From the NCBI RefSeq assembly GCF_041154455.1, contig NZ_AP028664.1, positions 4,651,001 to 4,715,000 on the forward strand: a DNA stretch of 64,000 bases. Direction: 5' to 3'. Source of the stretch: Variovorax sp. V213 (GTDB taxonomy: Bacteria > Pseudomonadota > Gammaproteobacteria > Burkholderiales > Burkholderiaceae_C). Position numbers and translations under genes: made by a program. Below are positions 35,523-44,350 of this stretch, piece after piece. How positions within the stretch are numbered: the stretch's first letter is position 1; each line of letters starts with the position of its first letter. The notes under the pieces are model-generated. The model did no database searches, was not told the origin of the DNA, and was given only the letters and a program-made list of their open reading frames with translations.

Positions 35523-36439
35523 ACCCCTTGCGACGCGGCGCTTCGGCGCGGCTGCAGGGCGCCAAGGGTGCGGCCTCGGCGCCCGCGCCCCTCGACGCGC
35601 AGCCCTTTGCGCCGGCCCCTGGCGACTACGCCGAGTTCTTGCGCATCACGCTGCCCAAGCAGCAGAAGAACGTGGCCAGCCACCGCCTGGGCAGCGAGCG
35701 CGTGTGGCTCAAGAAGGCCGGCCCGCGCCATGGCAAGTGGGGCTACCGCGTGATGGCGGCGGTCGCGCGCATGGCGCGGCTGGACATCATCAAGCCGGTG
35801 CCCAATCCGGGCGGCGAAGCGGCCATTGCCACCGAGGCCCGGCGCCTCAGGCAATTGGCGGCCGCGGGCCTGCGCGTGCCCGCGGTGCTGGCGCAGCAGC
35901 CGGACGGTCTGCTGATTTCGGATCTTGGCGAGAGTGGCCGCAGCACCGTCGTGCTGCAGGAGCGGCTCGACCAGGCTGCGGCGGCCGGGCCCGCCGCGCT
36001 GCTGGCGGTCTGGCGCGAGGGGCTGGCCGCGATCGCACAGGTGCATGTGCGCGGCCAGCACCTGAGCCAGGCCTTCGACCGCAACCTCGTGCAGTGCCCC
36101 GATGGGGTCATCGGCTACATCGACTTCGAGGACGACCCGGCTGAAGTGATGACGCTGGCCGAGTGCCAGGCGCGCGACTGGCTCAGCTACCTGCACTCCA
36201 CGGCCATGATGCTGGAGGCCGCCGCACCCGAAGCCGCCGGCCAGCACTGGCACGCCGCGCTCGCCGAGGTGGGCGAGGAGGTGCGCCAGCGCATCGCCGA
36301 GGCGGCGCGGCGCATGAAATGGGCCCAGCGCCTGCCGGCCAGCCGCCGCTGGGGCCGCGACACGCAGCGCGTGCGCGCGGTGGCGCGGCTCCTGGGGCGC
36401 TGGCACGGCGCGCCGCCGGCTTCGGCCTCCTCCAGTTAG
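35519..36439 (+). CDS. BUD32/LPS-kinase-like phosphotransferase
   Basis: 306 residues. Weak but visible eukaryotic-like kinase features: VWLKKAG (nucleotide-site Lys), EARRLRQLAAAGLRVPAVLAQQPDGLLISDLGESG, and the catalytic-loop portion HLSQAFDRNLVQCPDGVIGYIDFEDDPAE, where Asn and Asp residues match the metal-binding Asn and DFG-equivalent Asp. The family includes LPS core kinases (WaaP/InaA-like). It overlaps the glutamate-synthase-like gene by ATGA, an association I cannot interpret. The final Ser-rich tail ASASSS is unusual and probably disordered. Confidence 0.7.
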   Translation: MNPLRRGASARLQGAKGAASAPAPLDAQPFAPAPGDYAEFLRITLPKQQKNVASHRLGSERVWLKKAGPRHGKWGYRVMAAVARMARLDIIKPVPNPGGEAAIATEARRLRQLAAAGLRVPAVLAQQPDGLLISDLGESGRSTVVLQERLDQAAAAGPAALLAVWREGLAAIAQVHVRGQHLSQAFDRNLVQCPDGVIGYIDFEDDPAEVMTLAECQARDWLSYLHSTAMMLEAAAPEAAGQHWHAALAEVGEEVRQRIAEAARRMKWAQRLPASRRWGRDTQRVRAVARLLGRWHGAPPASASSS

Positions 36440-36900
36440 AGCGCCAGCACCGCCTGCACCACCACGCCTTGCGCCGCGAGGCGCTTGCGCATGGTCAGCA
36501 CGGCCTGGTCCTTGCTGAGCAGCCGTGCGCGCCGCGCGACCGCCAGGTCGATGAAGACCTGGTCGTCCGGGTCCTTGCAGACGCAAGGGGCGCGTGGCGG
36601 CGCCTCCGCAACCAGTTGCACGCGCTCGTCGAAGGCCGCCAGAACGGCCTCTGCCGCCAGGTTCCTGCGCGCCAGCCGGGCCGCGATGAGCGGATAGCCG
36701 AGCACCCGCGCAAGCTCGTTGCGCATGGCGGCGGTCGCCAGCCAGCGCAATTCGCAGGCCGCAAGAGCGGCGGCCAGCGGCAGGCAGTCGGGGTTGTCGA
36801 ACACCAGCAGATCGAGCGCGATGTTGGTGTCGATGACAACGAAGGCGCCCGGCGCGGCGTTTGCTTCTTCCGGAGAAATGAAAATTCGTGCGTTTGGAAT
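36436..36900 (-). CDS. PIN-domain ribonuclease-like protein, start codon unclear
   Basis: The frame encodes a PIN domain of the COG1569 type: FVVIDTNIALDLLVF with the first acidic residue, EL in RNELARVLGYP, and DPDDQVFIDLAVARRARLLSKDQAVL with the later acidic residues. PIN proteins are Mg-dependent RNases, often toxins of VapBC systems, but no antitoxin gene flanks it. There is no ATG, GTG or TTG in frame between the domain and position 37056, which would overlap the start and signal peptide of the opposite gene; ATT at 36900 or 36885 are the nearest candidate starts. Coordinates mark the likely conserved part. It may be a degraded gene. Confidence 0.55.
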   Translation of the reverse strand: MPNARIFISPEEANAAPGAFVVIDTNIALDLLVFDNPDCLPLAAALAACELRWLATAAMRNELARVLGYPLIAARLARRNLAAEAVLAAFDERVQLVAEAPPRAPCVCKDPDDQVFIDLAVARRARLLSKDQAVLTMRKRLAAQGVVVQAVLAL

Positions 36901-36999
36901 AACCCCGATGTTGCACCATGCGCCATCGCCAGGCGCAAACGGTATCGTCCATTCACAATCTGCCGCGCGGGCCGTGGCCGGCGCCTTTCGAAACTTCCG

Positions 37000-37425
37000 A
37001 TGATGAAACGACCTTCCCTGCTGCTGCTCGCCCTTTTGGCCGGCCCGCTGGCCCATGCGGAGTGGCTCACCCTGGCTGGCTCGGCCGGGGAGGCGACCAA
37101 CAGCTATGTGCAGGTCGACCCCACCAGCGTGGTGGTGGACGGAAGCAAGCGGCTGGTGGCGGTGCGGATCAGCCTGGCCGAGCCCCGTACCAGCCAGGAG
37201 GGACTCAAGTTCCGGTCTGTCACGGCAAAGGCGAGCGTGGATTGCGAGGCCCGCAAGGCACGCTACGTGAGCGCCACCTACTTCGGGCAGCCGAACTTCG
37301 TCGGGCCGGCGATGGCGGTGCTGGAGTTCGACGAAACCGATGTCCGTCCGATGAAATTCGACGGCCTGCCGGGGGACCTGGCGGCCAGGACGGTGAACGC
37401 AGCGTGCGGCGTGGGCGCGAAGTAA
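37000..37425 (+). CDS. Secreted small protein (surface-adhesin E-like)
   Basis: 141 residues. The signal peptide (MMKRPSLLLLALLAGPLAHA) exports a 120-residue beta-rich protein: LTLAGSAGEATNSYVQVDPTSVVVDGSKRLVAVRISL ... YVSATYFGQPNF ... FDGLPGDLAARTVNAAC, resembling PF16747 adhesin-E-type proteins, with two cysteines likely forming a disulphide. Two ATGs in a row make the start 37000 or 37003. A housekeeping or adhesion role is not established. It stands alone between the PIN gene and the methyltransferase gene. Confidence 0.75.
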   Translation: MMKRPSLLLLALLAGPLAHAEWLTLAGSAGEATNSYVQVDPTSVVVDGSKRLVAVRISLAEPRTSQEGLKFRSVTAKASVDCEARKARYVSATYFGQPNFVGPAMAVLEFDETDVRPMKFDGLPGDLAARTVNAACGVGAK

Positions 37426-37449
37426 CCCTGCGCCGGATCGCCGGCCTGC

Positions 37450-38736
37450 CTACTTTCTGGCCGAACCGGCCACCATGTCGAAGCGGAACAGGCGGCATTC
37501 GATGGGCCCGTTCCACATCGGCACGCGGCGCGACTCCTTGAGCCGCATGCGCTTGGGCAGTTTCAGGTCGGGCGTGAGCACCCAGGCGGTCCAGCCGGGG
37601 TAGTTCTTCTTCCAGTGCGTGGCGAGTTGCGGAAAGAACTCGCCGCCGTCCCCGCCTTCGCCGCCGCCCTCTCCGTTGCCGGGCGTCTGCGCGGCCTCGC
37701 GGGCGCCGAAGCGCGCCACGCCGCCGACCTCGATCCGCTCACCGTAGGGCGGGTTGAGCATGATCACACCGCCCCCGGCGGGCGGCATGCGCTGCAGCGC
37801 GTCGCCGCCGCGGAATTCGATGGCCTCGGCGACGCCCGCGCGCTCCGCGTTGCGTTCGGCAAAGTCGACCATGCGGTGCGAAACGTCGGAGCCGAAGATC
37901 GCGACTTCTCGCACGGTGCCCGAGGATTGGGCGTCTTTCCTGATCGCCTCCCACACGTGGGCCTGAAACGGCAGCAGCTTCTCGAAGCCGAAGCGCCGCA
38001 GCGATCCGGCCGGGATGCCGCGCGCAATCTGCGCCGCCTCGATGGCGATGGTGCCGCTGCCGCAGCAGGGGTCGTACAGCGGCTCGGCGGCCACCTGGCC
38101 GGTTTCGGGGTTCCACCAGCCACTGGCGGCCAGCATGGCGGCGGCCAGCGTTTCCTTCAGCGGCGCATCGCCCTTGTCCTGCCGCCAGCCGCGCTTGAAG
38201 AGCGGCTCGCCCGACGTGTCGATGTAGAGCGTGCAGTGCTCGGTGGTCAGGTGGGCGAACACGCGGCAGTCGGGCCACTGCGTCTCGATGCTGGGGCGCA
38301 CGCCGTTGGCCTTGGCGCGGAAGCGGTCGGCAATCGCGTCCTTGATGCGCAGCGTGGCGAAGTTCAGGCTCTGCAGCGGGCTGTGCTGCGCCGTGGTCTC
38401 GATCTTGAAGGTCTGCTTGGGCGTGAACCAGATCTCCCAGGCCACGCCGCTCGCGATGGCGTACAGGTCGTTCTCGCTGCGGTAGGGCGCATGGGCCAGT
38501 TCGACCAGCACGCGCTGCGCGAGCCGGCTGTGCAGGTTGAGCTTGAGCGCGTCGCGCCATTCGGCGCGCACCCGCACGCCGCCGCGCAGGGTGAGCAGGT
38601 CTTGCCCGACGCGGCCTGTGAGCGCATGGACTTCCTGCGCCAGGAATTCCTCGACGCCGGCGGCGCAAGGCAGGAAAAGAGAAAGATCGTTCACAAGGGG
38701 TTTGCCATCATCATCGGCCGGCTGGGGAAACGCCAT
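37450..38736 (-). CDS. THUMP-domain RNA methyltransferase (RlmL/YpsC type)
   Basis: 428 residues. An N-terminal THUMP RNA-binding domain (LSLFLPCAAGVEEFLAQEVHALTG ... SIETQWPDCRVFAHLTTEHCTLYIDTSGEPLFKRGWR) leads into a class I methyltransferase with the SAM site YDPCCGSGTIAIEAAQIARG and the catalytic motif MLNPPYGERI. The pattern is that of enzymes that N2-methylate a guanine in 23S rRNA. It lacks the C-terminal RlmK half of E. coli RlmKL, as is common. Start at ATG 38736, 41 bp from the divergent kinase start. Confidence 0.92.
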   Translation of the reverse strand: MAFPQPADDDGKPLVNDLSLFLPCAAGVEEFLAQEVHALTGRVGQDLLTLRGGVRVRAEWRDALKLNLHSRLAQRVLVELAHAPYRSENDLYAIASGVAWEIWFTPKQTFKIETTAQHSPLQSLNFATLRIKDAIADRFRAKANGVRPSIETQWPDCRVFAHLTTEHCTLYIDTSGEPLFKRGWRQDKGDAPLKETLAAAMLAASGWWNPETGQVAAEPLYDPCCGSGTIAIEAAQIARGIPAGSLRRFGFEKLLPFQAHVWEAIRKDAQSSGTVREVAIFGSDVSHRMVDFAERNAERAGVAEAIEFRGGDALQRMPPAGGGVIMLNPPYGERIEVGGVARFGAREAAQTPGNGEGGGEGGDGGEFFPQLATHWKKNYPGWTAWVLTPDLKLPKRMRLKESRRVPMWNGPIECRLFRFDMVAGSARK

Positions 38737-38777
38737 TGTCGCCGCCCCGGCCGCTTCTCTATATAGTGGCTCGGCCG

Positions 38778-40577
38778 ATGAATTCCACCACCGCGCCCAT
38801 GGTTGCTCCGGTTGTTGCCGGGAACGACCGCTTTGCGATCGAGTGCGAGGTGCTGCGGCTCTCCGTCCGCCCCATCGGCCCGGTGCTGCTGGTGCAATAC
38901 CTGCTGAACTGCAGCGTGGCGGCCCTCTTCGCCTGGCAATACTCGCTCGCTCATGCACTGGTGTGGATCTCGCTGATCACGTTGGTGACGGTCATGCGCG
39001 GCTTCTTTCCCCAGCGCCTGCCCGATCCCATCACGCCCGAGAGTTTGCGCCAGGCGCAGCGCCTGCACACCGTGCGCACCGGCATCTGGGAGCTGGCGCA
39101 CGGCCTGGCCGGCGTGCTGCTGTTCAACACGGGCCACGCCGAGCAGCAGCTGCTCCTCGGGCTGATGCTGATGGGAATGACGCTCTCGTCGGCGTTCTCG
39201 GTCTCGTTCTACACGCCGGCCACGCAGCTGGCGATCACGCTGCTGCTGGCGCCCGTGATCCTCACCGGGCTGTGGCTCGGCGCACCGACGATGATGGCCG
39301 TGTCGGTCATCGGCATCGGCCTGACCGCGATGATGTGGAAGCTGGTGGCCGAACGCTCGCGCCAGCTCGAAGAAAACATCGGCCTGCGCCTCAACGAGCG
39401 CAACCTGCGCGAGCAGGCGCTGGCCGGCCTGCGCGCCTCCGAACGGGCCCAGGCCGAGCGGCTGCGCTTCTTCTCGGCAGCCAACCACGACCTGCGCCAG
39501 CCGGTGATGGCCATCGGCCTGCAGGCCGAGGTGCTGCGCCAGCAGCTGAACAACGGCGCCGACGCGCCGCTGGTGCAGCACACGGTGGCGTCGCTCGCGC
39601 GGGCGCAGCAGGCGCTCGAAGGCCTCACCAACCAGCTGCTCGAAATCGGCCGCATCGAGGCGGCGGCCGATCCGCTGCAGCCGGTGGCGGTGTCGCTGGC
39701 GCCGCTGCTGCGCGAGCTGGCGCGCCAGCTCGGCCACGGCCGCGTCAGGCTGCGCTGCCCCGCGGATGCGGTGGCCTGGGCCGATGCCGTCTCGCTGCGC
39801 CGCGTGCTGGCCAACCTGGTCGACAACGCCGTCAAGTTCACGCCGCGCGGCCGGGTGCTGCTGGCGGTGCGGGCGCGCCGGCGCGACACCGGGCGCGCCT
39901 GGCGCGTCGAGGTGCGCGACAGCGGCATCGGCATTGCGGCGGATTCGCATGAGCGGGTGTTCGGCGACTTCGAGCAGGTCGGCAATGTCGAGCGCAACCT
40001 GCAGCGCGGCCACGGGCTGGGCCTGGCGATCGTGCGGAGGCTGGCCGGGCAGCTCGGCATCGAGGTGTCGCTGCGCTCGGCGCCGGGGCGCGGCTCGGTG
40101 TTCGGATTCGAGCTGCCCGCGGCACCTGCCGATGCGCCGGTGCCGCCGGCTCCTTCGCCGCTGGCGCCGCCGCCGTCCGACGCGGCGGCGCGCGCATTGC
40201 AGCCGGGCCTCGCCGTCCTGGTGGTGGAAGACAACGCCGTGGTGGCCGACAGCCTCAGTGCGCTGCTGAGGCAATGGCAGCTTGCGCCGCGCGTCTACGG
40301 CAGCGCGGCCGAGGCGCTGGCGCTGGCCGACCTGCGCGCGCTCGACGCGGCGCTGTGCGACATCCGGCTGCCGGGCGGGCTCGACGGCATCGCGCTGGCA
40401 GAACGGCTGCAGCGGCAGAAGCCGTCGCTCACCATTGCGCTGATCTCGGCCGACATCGGCGAAGCCACCCATCGGTTGGCCGCGGAGCGCGGCTGGCATG
40501 CGCTGCGCAAGCCGGTGCAGCCGGCCGAGCTGCATGCCGTGCTGCTGCAGGCGCAGCAGGCCTCATCGCGGCGCTGA
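38778..40577 (+). CDS. Hybrid sensor histidine kinase / response regulator with membrane sensor
   Basis: 599 residues. Four to six hydrophobic helices at about 32-190 form the membrane sensor. Coiled coil follows, then HisKA with His237 in SAANHDLRQPV, HATPase with RDSGIGIAA and GHGLGLAIVRR, a Pro-rich linker, and a receiver with the acidic pair VVEDN, Asp528 in LCDIRLPG and Lys in LRKPVQP. Same HDLRQP subclass as the kinase at 308, so the two are probably related paralogues. No DNA-binding partner adjacent. The start is ATG 38778. Confidence 0.9.
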   Translation: MNSTTAPMVAPVVAGNDRFAIECEVLRLSVRPIGPVLLVQYLLNCSVAALFAWQYSLAHALVWISLITLVTVMRGFFPQRLPDPITPESLRQAQRLHTVRTGIWELAHGLAGVLLFNTGHAEQQLLLGLMLMGMTLSSAFSVSFYTPATQLAITLLLAPVILTGLWLGAPTMMAVSVIGIGLTAMMWKLVAERSRQLEENIGLRLNERNLREQALAGLRASERAQAERLRFFSAANHDLRQPVMAIGLQAEVLRQQLNNGADAPLVQHTVASLARAQQALEGLTNQLLEIGRIEAAADPLQPVAVSLAPLLRELARQLGHGRVRLRCPADAVAWADAVSLRRVLANLVDNAVKFTPRGRVLLAVRARRRDTGRAWRVEVRDSGIGIAADSHERVFGDFEQVGNVERNLQRGHGLGLAIVRRLAGQLGIEVSLRSAPGRGSVFGFELPAAPADAPVPPAPSPLAPPPSDAAARALQPGLAVLVVEDNAVVADSLSALLRQWQLAPRVYGSAAEALALADLRALDAALCDIRLPGGLDGIALAERLQRQKPSLTIALISADIGEATHRLAAERGWHALRKPVQPAELHAVLLQAQQASSRR

Positions 40578-40667
40578 CCCCGCCGGCCGTGCGCCTGGCA
40601 CGGCTCGTGCGGTGCCTTCGCCGCTTCCGATATATGCTCCGCGCACAGGCCGCTGGTCCTGCTTCCG

Positions 40668-41267
40668 ATGCCTGCCGACACACCTCCATCTTCCGCCACC
40701 GCCATTGCCGAAACGCCCGCCGACCTGCGCTATGGCCCGGTGGCCATGGCGCTGCACTGGCTGCTCGCGGCCATGATCGTCGGCTCGCTCGGTGTCGGCC
40801 TCTACATGACCGGCCTGCCGCTCTCGCCGGCCCGCATCAAGCTCTACAACTGGCACAAATGGGCCGGGGTGACGATCCTGCTGCTGTCGGCCCTGCGGCT
40901 GCTGTGGCGGCTGCGCCATCCGCCGCCGCCATTGCCGTCGCATGCGGCGGCGGCCATGCCGCGCTGGCAGCGCACCGGCTACCGGGCGAGCCATGCGCTG
41001 ATGTACCTGCTGTTCCTCGCGGTGCCGCTGTTCGGCTGGGCCTACAGTTCGGCGCTCGGGTTTCCGGTCGTGTGGTTCGGCGTGCTGCCGCTGCCGGACT
41101 TCATGCCGGTCGACAAGGAACTGGCCGAGGCCGTGCTGAAGCCGCTGCACAAGGGCAGCGCGTTCACGCTGGCCGCGGTGGCGCTGCTGCACGTGGCGGC
41201 GGTGCTCAAGCACCACTGGATCGACCGCGACGGCATCCTGAAACGCATGTGGCCCGCGCCACGCTAG
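40668..41267 (+). CDS. Cytochrome b561-family membrane protein
   Basis: 199 residues with four helices. Haem-ligand histidines lie in RYGPVAMALHWLLAA, NWHKWAG, RASHALMYLLF and LLHVAAVLKHHWI, the CybB pattern. These diheme proteins accept electrons from quinol or superoxide and are often found with YceI genes. Here two yceI genes follow directly, the first starting 12 bp beyond its stop, which supports an operon. Start ATG 40668; the first 20 residues are polar and may be an extension. Confidence 0.9.
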   Translation: MPADTPPSSATAIAETPADLRYGPVAMALHWLLAAMIVGSLGVGLYMTGLPLSPARIKLYNWHKWAGVTILLLSALRLLWRLRHPPPPLPSHAAAAMPRWQRTGYRASHALMYLLFLAVPLFGWAYSSALGFPVVWFGVLPLPDFMPVDKELAEAVLKPLHKGSAFTLAAVALLHVAAVLKHHWIDRDGILKRMWPAPR

Positions 41268-41278
41268 GAATCCGCCAG

Positions 41279-41857
41279 ATGAACCGAGTCTTCCGTCTCT
41301 TTCTCGCGGCCGCCGCGTTCGCCGCCCTGTCGCCCGCGGGCGCCGAGCCCGCAACGGCGACCCGGCTCGTGGCCGACAAGAGCCAGATCGCCTTCGTCAG
41401 CAAGCAGATGGGCGTGCCGGTGGAAGGCACGTTCAAGAAGTTCGACGCGCAGGTGGCATTCGACCCGCGGAAGCCCGAAGGCGGCACCGTCGCGCTGCAG
41501 ATCGACACGGCGAGCGCATCGCTCGGCGTGCCGATGAGCGACGCCGAACTGCCCAAGGCCCCGTGGTTCGACACCGGACATTTTCCGCAGGCCAGCTTCC
41601 AGTCGAGCGCCATCAAGGCGCTGGGCGAAGGCCGGTTCGAGATGGCGGGCAAGCTCACCATCAAGAACATTTCGCGGCAGGTCACGGTGCCGGTGACCAT
41701 TGCGCCATCGGGCGGCTACGCGGTGGCCACCGGAAGCTTTACGATCCAGCGGCTCGACTACAAGGTGGGCGACGGCGAATGGACCGACACCTCGGTGATC
41801 GGCAACGACGTGCAGGTTCGCTTCAAGTTCACGCTCGCTGGCCTCGGTCCGCTTTGA
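41279..41857 (+). CDS. YceI-family periplasmic lipid-binding protein, copy 1
   Basis: 192 residues: signal peptide (AAAAFAALSPAGA), then the YceI lipocalin-like barrel with TRLVADKSQIAFVSKQMGVPVEGTFKKFDAQV, PWFDTGHFPQASFQSSAIK and FEMAGKLTIKNISRQVTVPVTI. The family binds isoprenoid lipids such as quinone chains, matching the cytochrome b561 upstream. Its start is 12 bp after the cytochrome stop. The copy at 41916 is a second, diverged homologue, lacking the linker in this one. Confidence 0.92.
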   Translation: MNRVFRLFLAAAAFAALSPAGAEPATATRLVADKSQIAFVSKQMGVPVEGTFKKFDAQVAFDPRKPEGGTVALQIDTASASLGVPMSDAELPKAPWFDTGHFPQASFQSSAIKALGEGRFEMAGKLTIKNISRQVTVPVTIAPSGGYAVATGSFTIQRLDYKVGDGEWTDTSVIGNDVQVRFKFTLAGLGPL

Positions 41858-41915
41858 GCCGCCGCTTTTCTTTCTTTTTTTCGATTTCGTTTTCACGCCA
41901 AGCACGCCCATTGCC

Positions 41916-42548
41916 ATGAAGAAGCTCTTCCTCGCTGCCGCGCTGTCTGCAGCGACCATTGCCACTCCCGCCCCGGCGCAGGAGTACACGGCACCGCCCG
42001 TCGCCGCCAGGCCCGCGGGCGGCCCGGTGAAGAACGCCAGCTACGTGATCGACCCGACCCACACCTTCGTGATGTACGAGATGGGGCACTACGGCACCAC
42101 CACCAACCGCGGCCGCTTCAGCACCAAGGACGGTTCGGTGCAGATCGACGGCACCGGCAGCAGCGGCAGGGTCGACATCACGATGGACATCAGCTCCATC
42201 AACACCGGCGTCGACCTGCTCAACCGCCACGTGCAAAGCAAGGATTTCTTCAACGTGGCCGAGTTTCCGACCGGCCGCTTCGTGGCGGACCGCATCGAAT
42301 TCAACGGCGACAAGGTGGTCGACGTGCCGGGCACGCTCACGCTGATGGGCCAGACCAAACCGGTCACACTCAAGGCCGTGCGCTTCAACTGCTACCTGAA
42401 CCCGCTCATCAACCGCCAGGTCTGCGGCGGCGACTTCGAGACCACGGTGCAGCGCAGCGACTGGGGCATCACCTGGGGCTTGAACTTCGGCTTCGAGAAC
42501 AAGGTGAAGCTGCTGGTGCAGGTCGAAGCCGTCAACGTGCAGCAATAA
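41916..42548 (+). CDS. YceI-family periplasmic lipid-binding protein, copy 2
   Basis: 210 residues. Signal peptide, then ASYVIDPTHTFVMYEMGHYGTTTNRGRFSTKDGSVQID, SKDFFNVAEFPTGRFVADRIEF, and GTLTLMGQTKPVTLKAVRFNCYLNPLINRQVCGGDF. Longer than copy 1 by an N-terminal Ala/Pro linker and a Cys pair in the loop (FNCYL ... QVCGGDF), a pattern typical of the E. coli YceI subgroup. It ends 10 bp before the degenerate lysE remnant. Confidence 0.92.
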   Translation: MKKLFLAAALSAATIATPAPAQEYTAPPVAARPAGGPVKNASYVIDPTHTFVMYEMGHYGTTTNRGRFSTKDGSVQIDGTGSSGRVDITMDISSINTGVDLLNRHVQSKDFFNVAEFPTGRFVADRIEFNGDKVVDVPGTLTLMGQTKPVTLKAVRFNCYLNPLINRQVCGGDFETTVQRSDWGITWGLNFGFENKVKLLVQVEAVNVQQ

Positions 42549-42558
42549 CCAAGAAATC

Positions 42559-42734
42559 ATGACCGACATCACGGTTGCACTGCTGGGCATCGCGGGCGCG
42601 ATGGTGGCGTGTTTGCGATTGCGGCGGCGCTGCGGTCGGCCTACCTGCGCTACAAGGCCTGGATCGACCGCGCGGCCGGCGGCGTGATGGTGCTGCTGGG
42701 CCTCAAGCTGCTGTCGGGCGTGCGCGCAAGCTGA
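42559..42734 (+). pseudogene. LysE-type exporter remnant with internal deletion
   Basis: A 176-bp relic. An ATG at 42559 opens MTDITVALLGIAGAMVA, the start of a LysE/RhtB amino-acid exporter; the frame then breaks at about 42609. The next frame reads VFAIAAALRSAYLRYKAWIDRAAGGVMVLLGLKLLSG to a TGA at 42732-42734, which is the C-terminal helix and GLKLL ending of the same family. About three quarters of the gene, including the SPGP motif region, is missing. The length is not a multiple of three, so no full product is possible. The deletion joins the first 17 and last 41 codons. Confidence 0.7.
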
Positions 42735-42735
42735 G

Positions 42736-44340
42736 CTAAAGCAGGCTCTCGGGCGTGAGCGGCGCCAGCAGCTCGAGCATGGCGCGGCCCCAGAAATCGG
42801 AGTCGGGCTCCTCGTTCAGCACGGTGGTCTTGCCGGCCTCCTCGCTGATCCACTCGATGCGCGATGGGTTGCCGCCCTCGGCAAAGCGCAAGCGGTAGGC
42901 GCCCTGCTGCTTGAGCACGTCGATGAGCTTGAGCGCCTGCTGCGCCATCTCGGGGCTGCGGATGAAAAGGCCGATCTCGGTGTTGTGCGTTTCGGAGCGC
43001 GGATCGAAATTCATCGAGCCGACGAAAAGTACCTGCCGGTCGATGACGGCCGACTTGGCATGCAGCCGGCCGACCGAGGTGCCGAAGAGGCCGAGCCGCA
43101 CGCTGCGGCGGGTGCGCGTGGTGCTGAGCTCGTACAGGTCGGCGCCCAGCTTCAGCATGTCCGGCCGGTAGCGGCGGTAGGCGGTGTGGACCAGGGGCTC
43201 GTCGGTGGCGGCGAGCGAATTGGTGATCACGCTGATCTTCACGTTGCGACGGCGGATCTCGCGCATCACCTCCAGGCCGGCCTCGCCCGGAATCAGGTAG
43301 GGCGAGACGATGGTCACTTCGGAGCGCGCGCGGCGCATCTGCTCGACCACGTTGTAGCGCACGCTGTCGACGTCGAGCAGCGGCACGCCGCCGTACGACG
43401 CCGTCTTGCCGATCACGCGGTCGGGCGAATCGGCGTAGGCCTCGGCAAGGGCCCAGATCAGGCCGAGCTTGCCAGTGGCAAGGTCCTCGGCCATCGGGCT
43501 GTAGCCCAGCAGGTCGTTGGGGGCGGGCCGAGGCGGCGGCGGCGTGGTGTCGGGGCCGGTGGCGGCTTCGAAGCGCTTTTGCAACTCTTCGCGCGGCACA
43601 CCGGTGGCCACCACCGACTGGATGGGCCGCACGTAGGCGCTGTTCCAGTACTGGTCGAACAGGGTGCCGAGGCGCGGCACCAGCGCACCGGTCACGAAGG
43701 TGTCGAGATCGAGAAAATTCTCGCCCGCCGTGCGCCTGAAGTACTGGTTGCCGATGTTGCGGCCGCCCGCCACCGCCATGGCGCCGTCGGCAATGAAGAG
43801 CTTGTTGTGCATGCGCCGGTTGACGCGGCTGAAGTCGAAGAGCGAGGCCGCGAAGCGCTTGAGCAGGCTGCCGCGCCCGGCCGGAAACGGGTTGAAGAGG
43901 CGCAACTCGACGTTCGGCGTGGCGGCAAGGCCGAGCAGCAGTTCGTCCTCGCCCGAGGTGTAGAGGTCGTCCATCAGCAGCCGCACGCGAACGCCGCGCC
44001 CGGCGGCGTCGCGCAGGGTGCGCAGCAGGTAGCGGCCGGTCTCGTCGTTCTCGATCTGGTAGTACTGCACGTCGAGCGTGCGCTGGGCGCGCCGCGCGAG
44101 CTGGATGCGCGTGTCGAAGGCGAAGTCGCCGCCCGGCATCAGGCGAAAACCGCTGAGGTCGGGGTCGGGCTGCGCGGCCAGGGCGATCTTGCCGAGCGCG
44201 GTGTCGGCCGACACGGCCATGGCCCTGGTGGGTGGGCGCGGCGCTTCGTCGGGCAGGGTGGCGCAGCCGGCAAGCAGCAGCGCCGCCGCCATGGCGAAGA
44301 CCCAATGCCCACAGCGCGACAGCAGGCGGCGACCGGCCAT
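42736..44340 (-). CDS. Phospholipase D-family lipoprotein (cardiolipin-synthase-like)
   Basis: 534 residues. Lipobox LLAGC (Cys26) indicates lipid anchoring. Two HKD motifs: HNKLFIADGAMAVAGGRN with His178 and HAKSAVIDRQVLFVGSMNFD with His427. This arrangement is the cardiolipin synthase/PLD superfamily; the signal sequence puts it outside the cytoplasm, like ClsC/YmdC-type proteins. Substrate cannot be named. It ends one base after the lysE remnant, on the opposite strand, and is followed upstream by rpoN at a 10-bp gap. Confidence 0.88.
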   Translation of the reverse strand: MAGRRLLSRCGHWVFAMAAALLLAGCATLPDEAPRPPTRAMAVSADTALGKIALAAQPDPDLSGFRLMPGGDFAFDTRIQLARRAQRTLDVQYYQIENDETGRYLLRTLRDAAGRGVRVRLLMDDLYTSGEDELLLGLAATPNVELRLFNPFPAGRGSLLKRFAASLFDFSRVNRRMHNKLFIADGAMAVAGGRNIGNQYFRRTAGENFLDLDTFVTGALVPRLGTLFDQYWNSAYVRPIQSVVATGVPREELQKRFEAATGPDTTPPPPRPAPNDLLGYSPMAEDLATGKLGLIWALAEAYADSPDRVIGKTASYGGVPLLDVDSVRYNVVEQMRRARSEVTIVSPYLIPGEAGLEVMREIRRRNVKISVITNSLAATDEPLVHTAYRRYRPDMLKLGADLYELSTTRTRRSVRLGLFGTSVGRLHAKSAVIDRQVLFVGSMNFDPRSETHNTEIGLFIRSPEMAQQALKLIDVLKQQGAYRLRFAEGGNPSRIEWISEEAGKTTVLNEEPDSDFWGRAMLELLAPLTPESLL

Positions 44341-44350
44341 CGACGGCTTT

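Noticed and set aside
36436..36900. VapBC toxin-antitoxin pair
   Set aside because: A PIN domain exists but no antitoxin-like gene adjoins it on either side.
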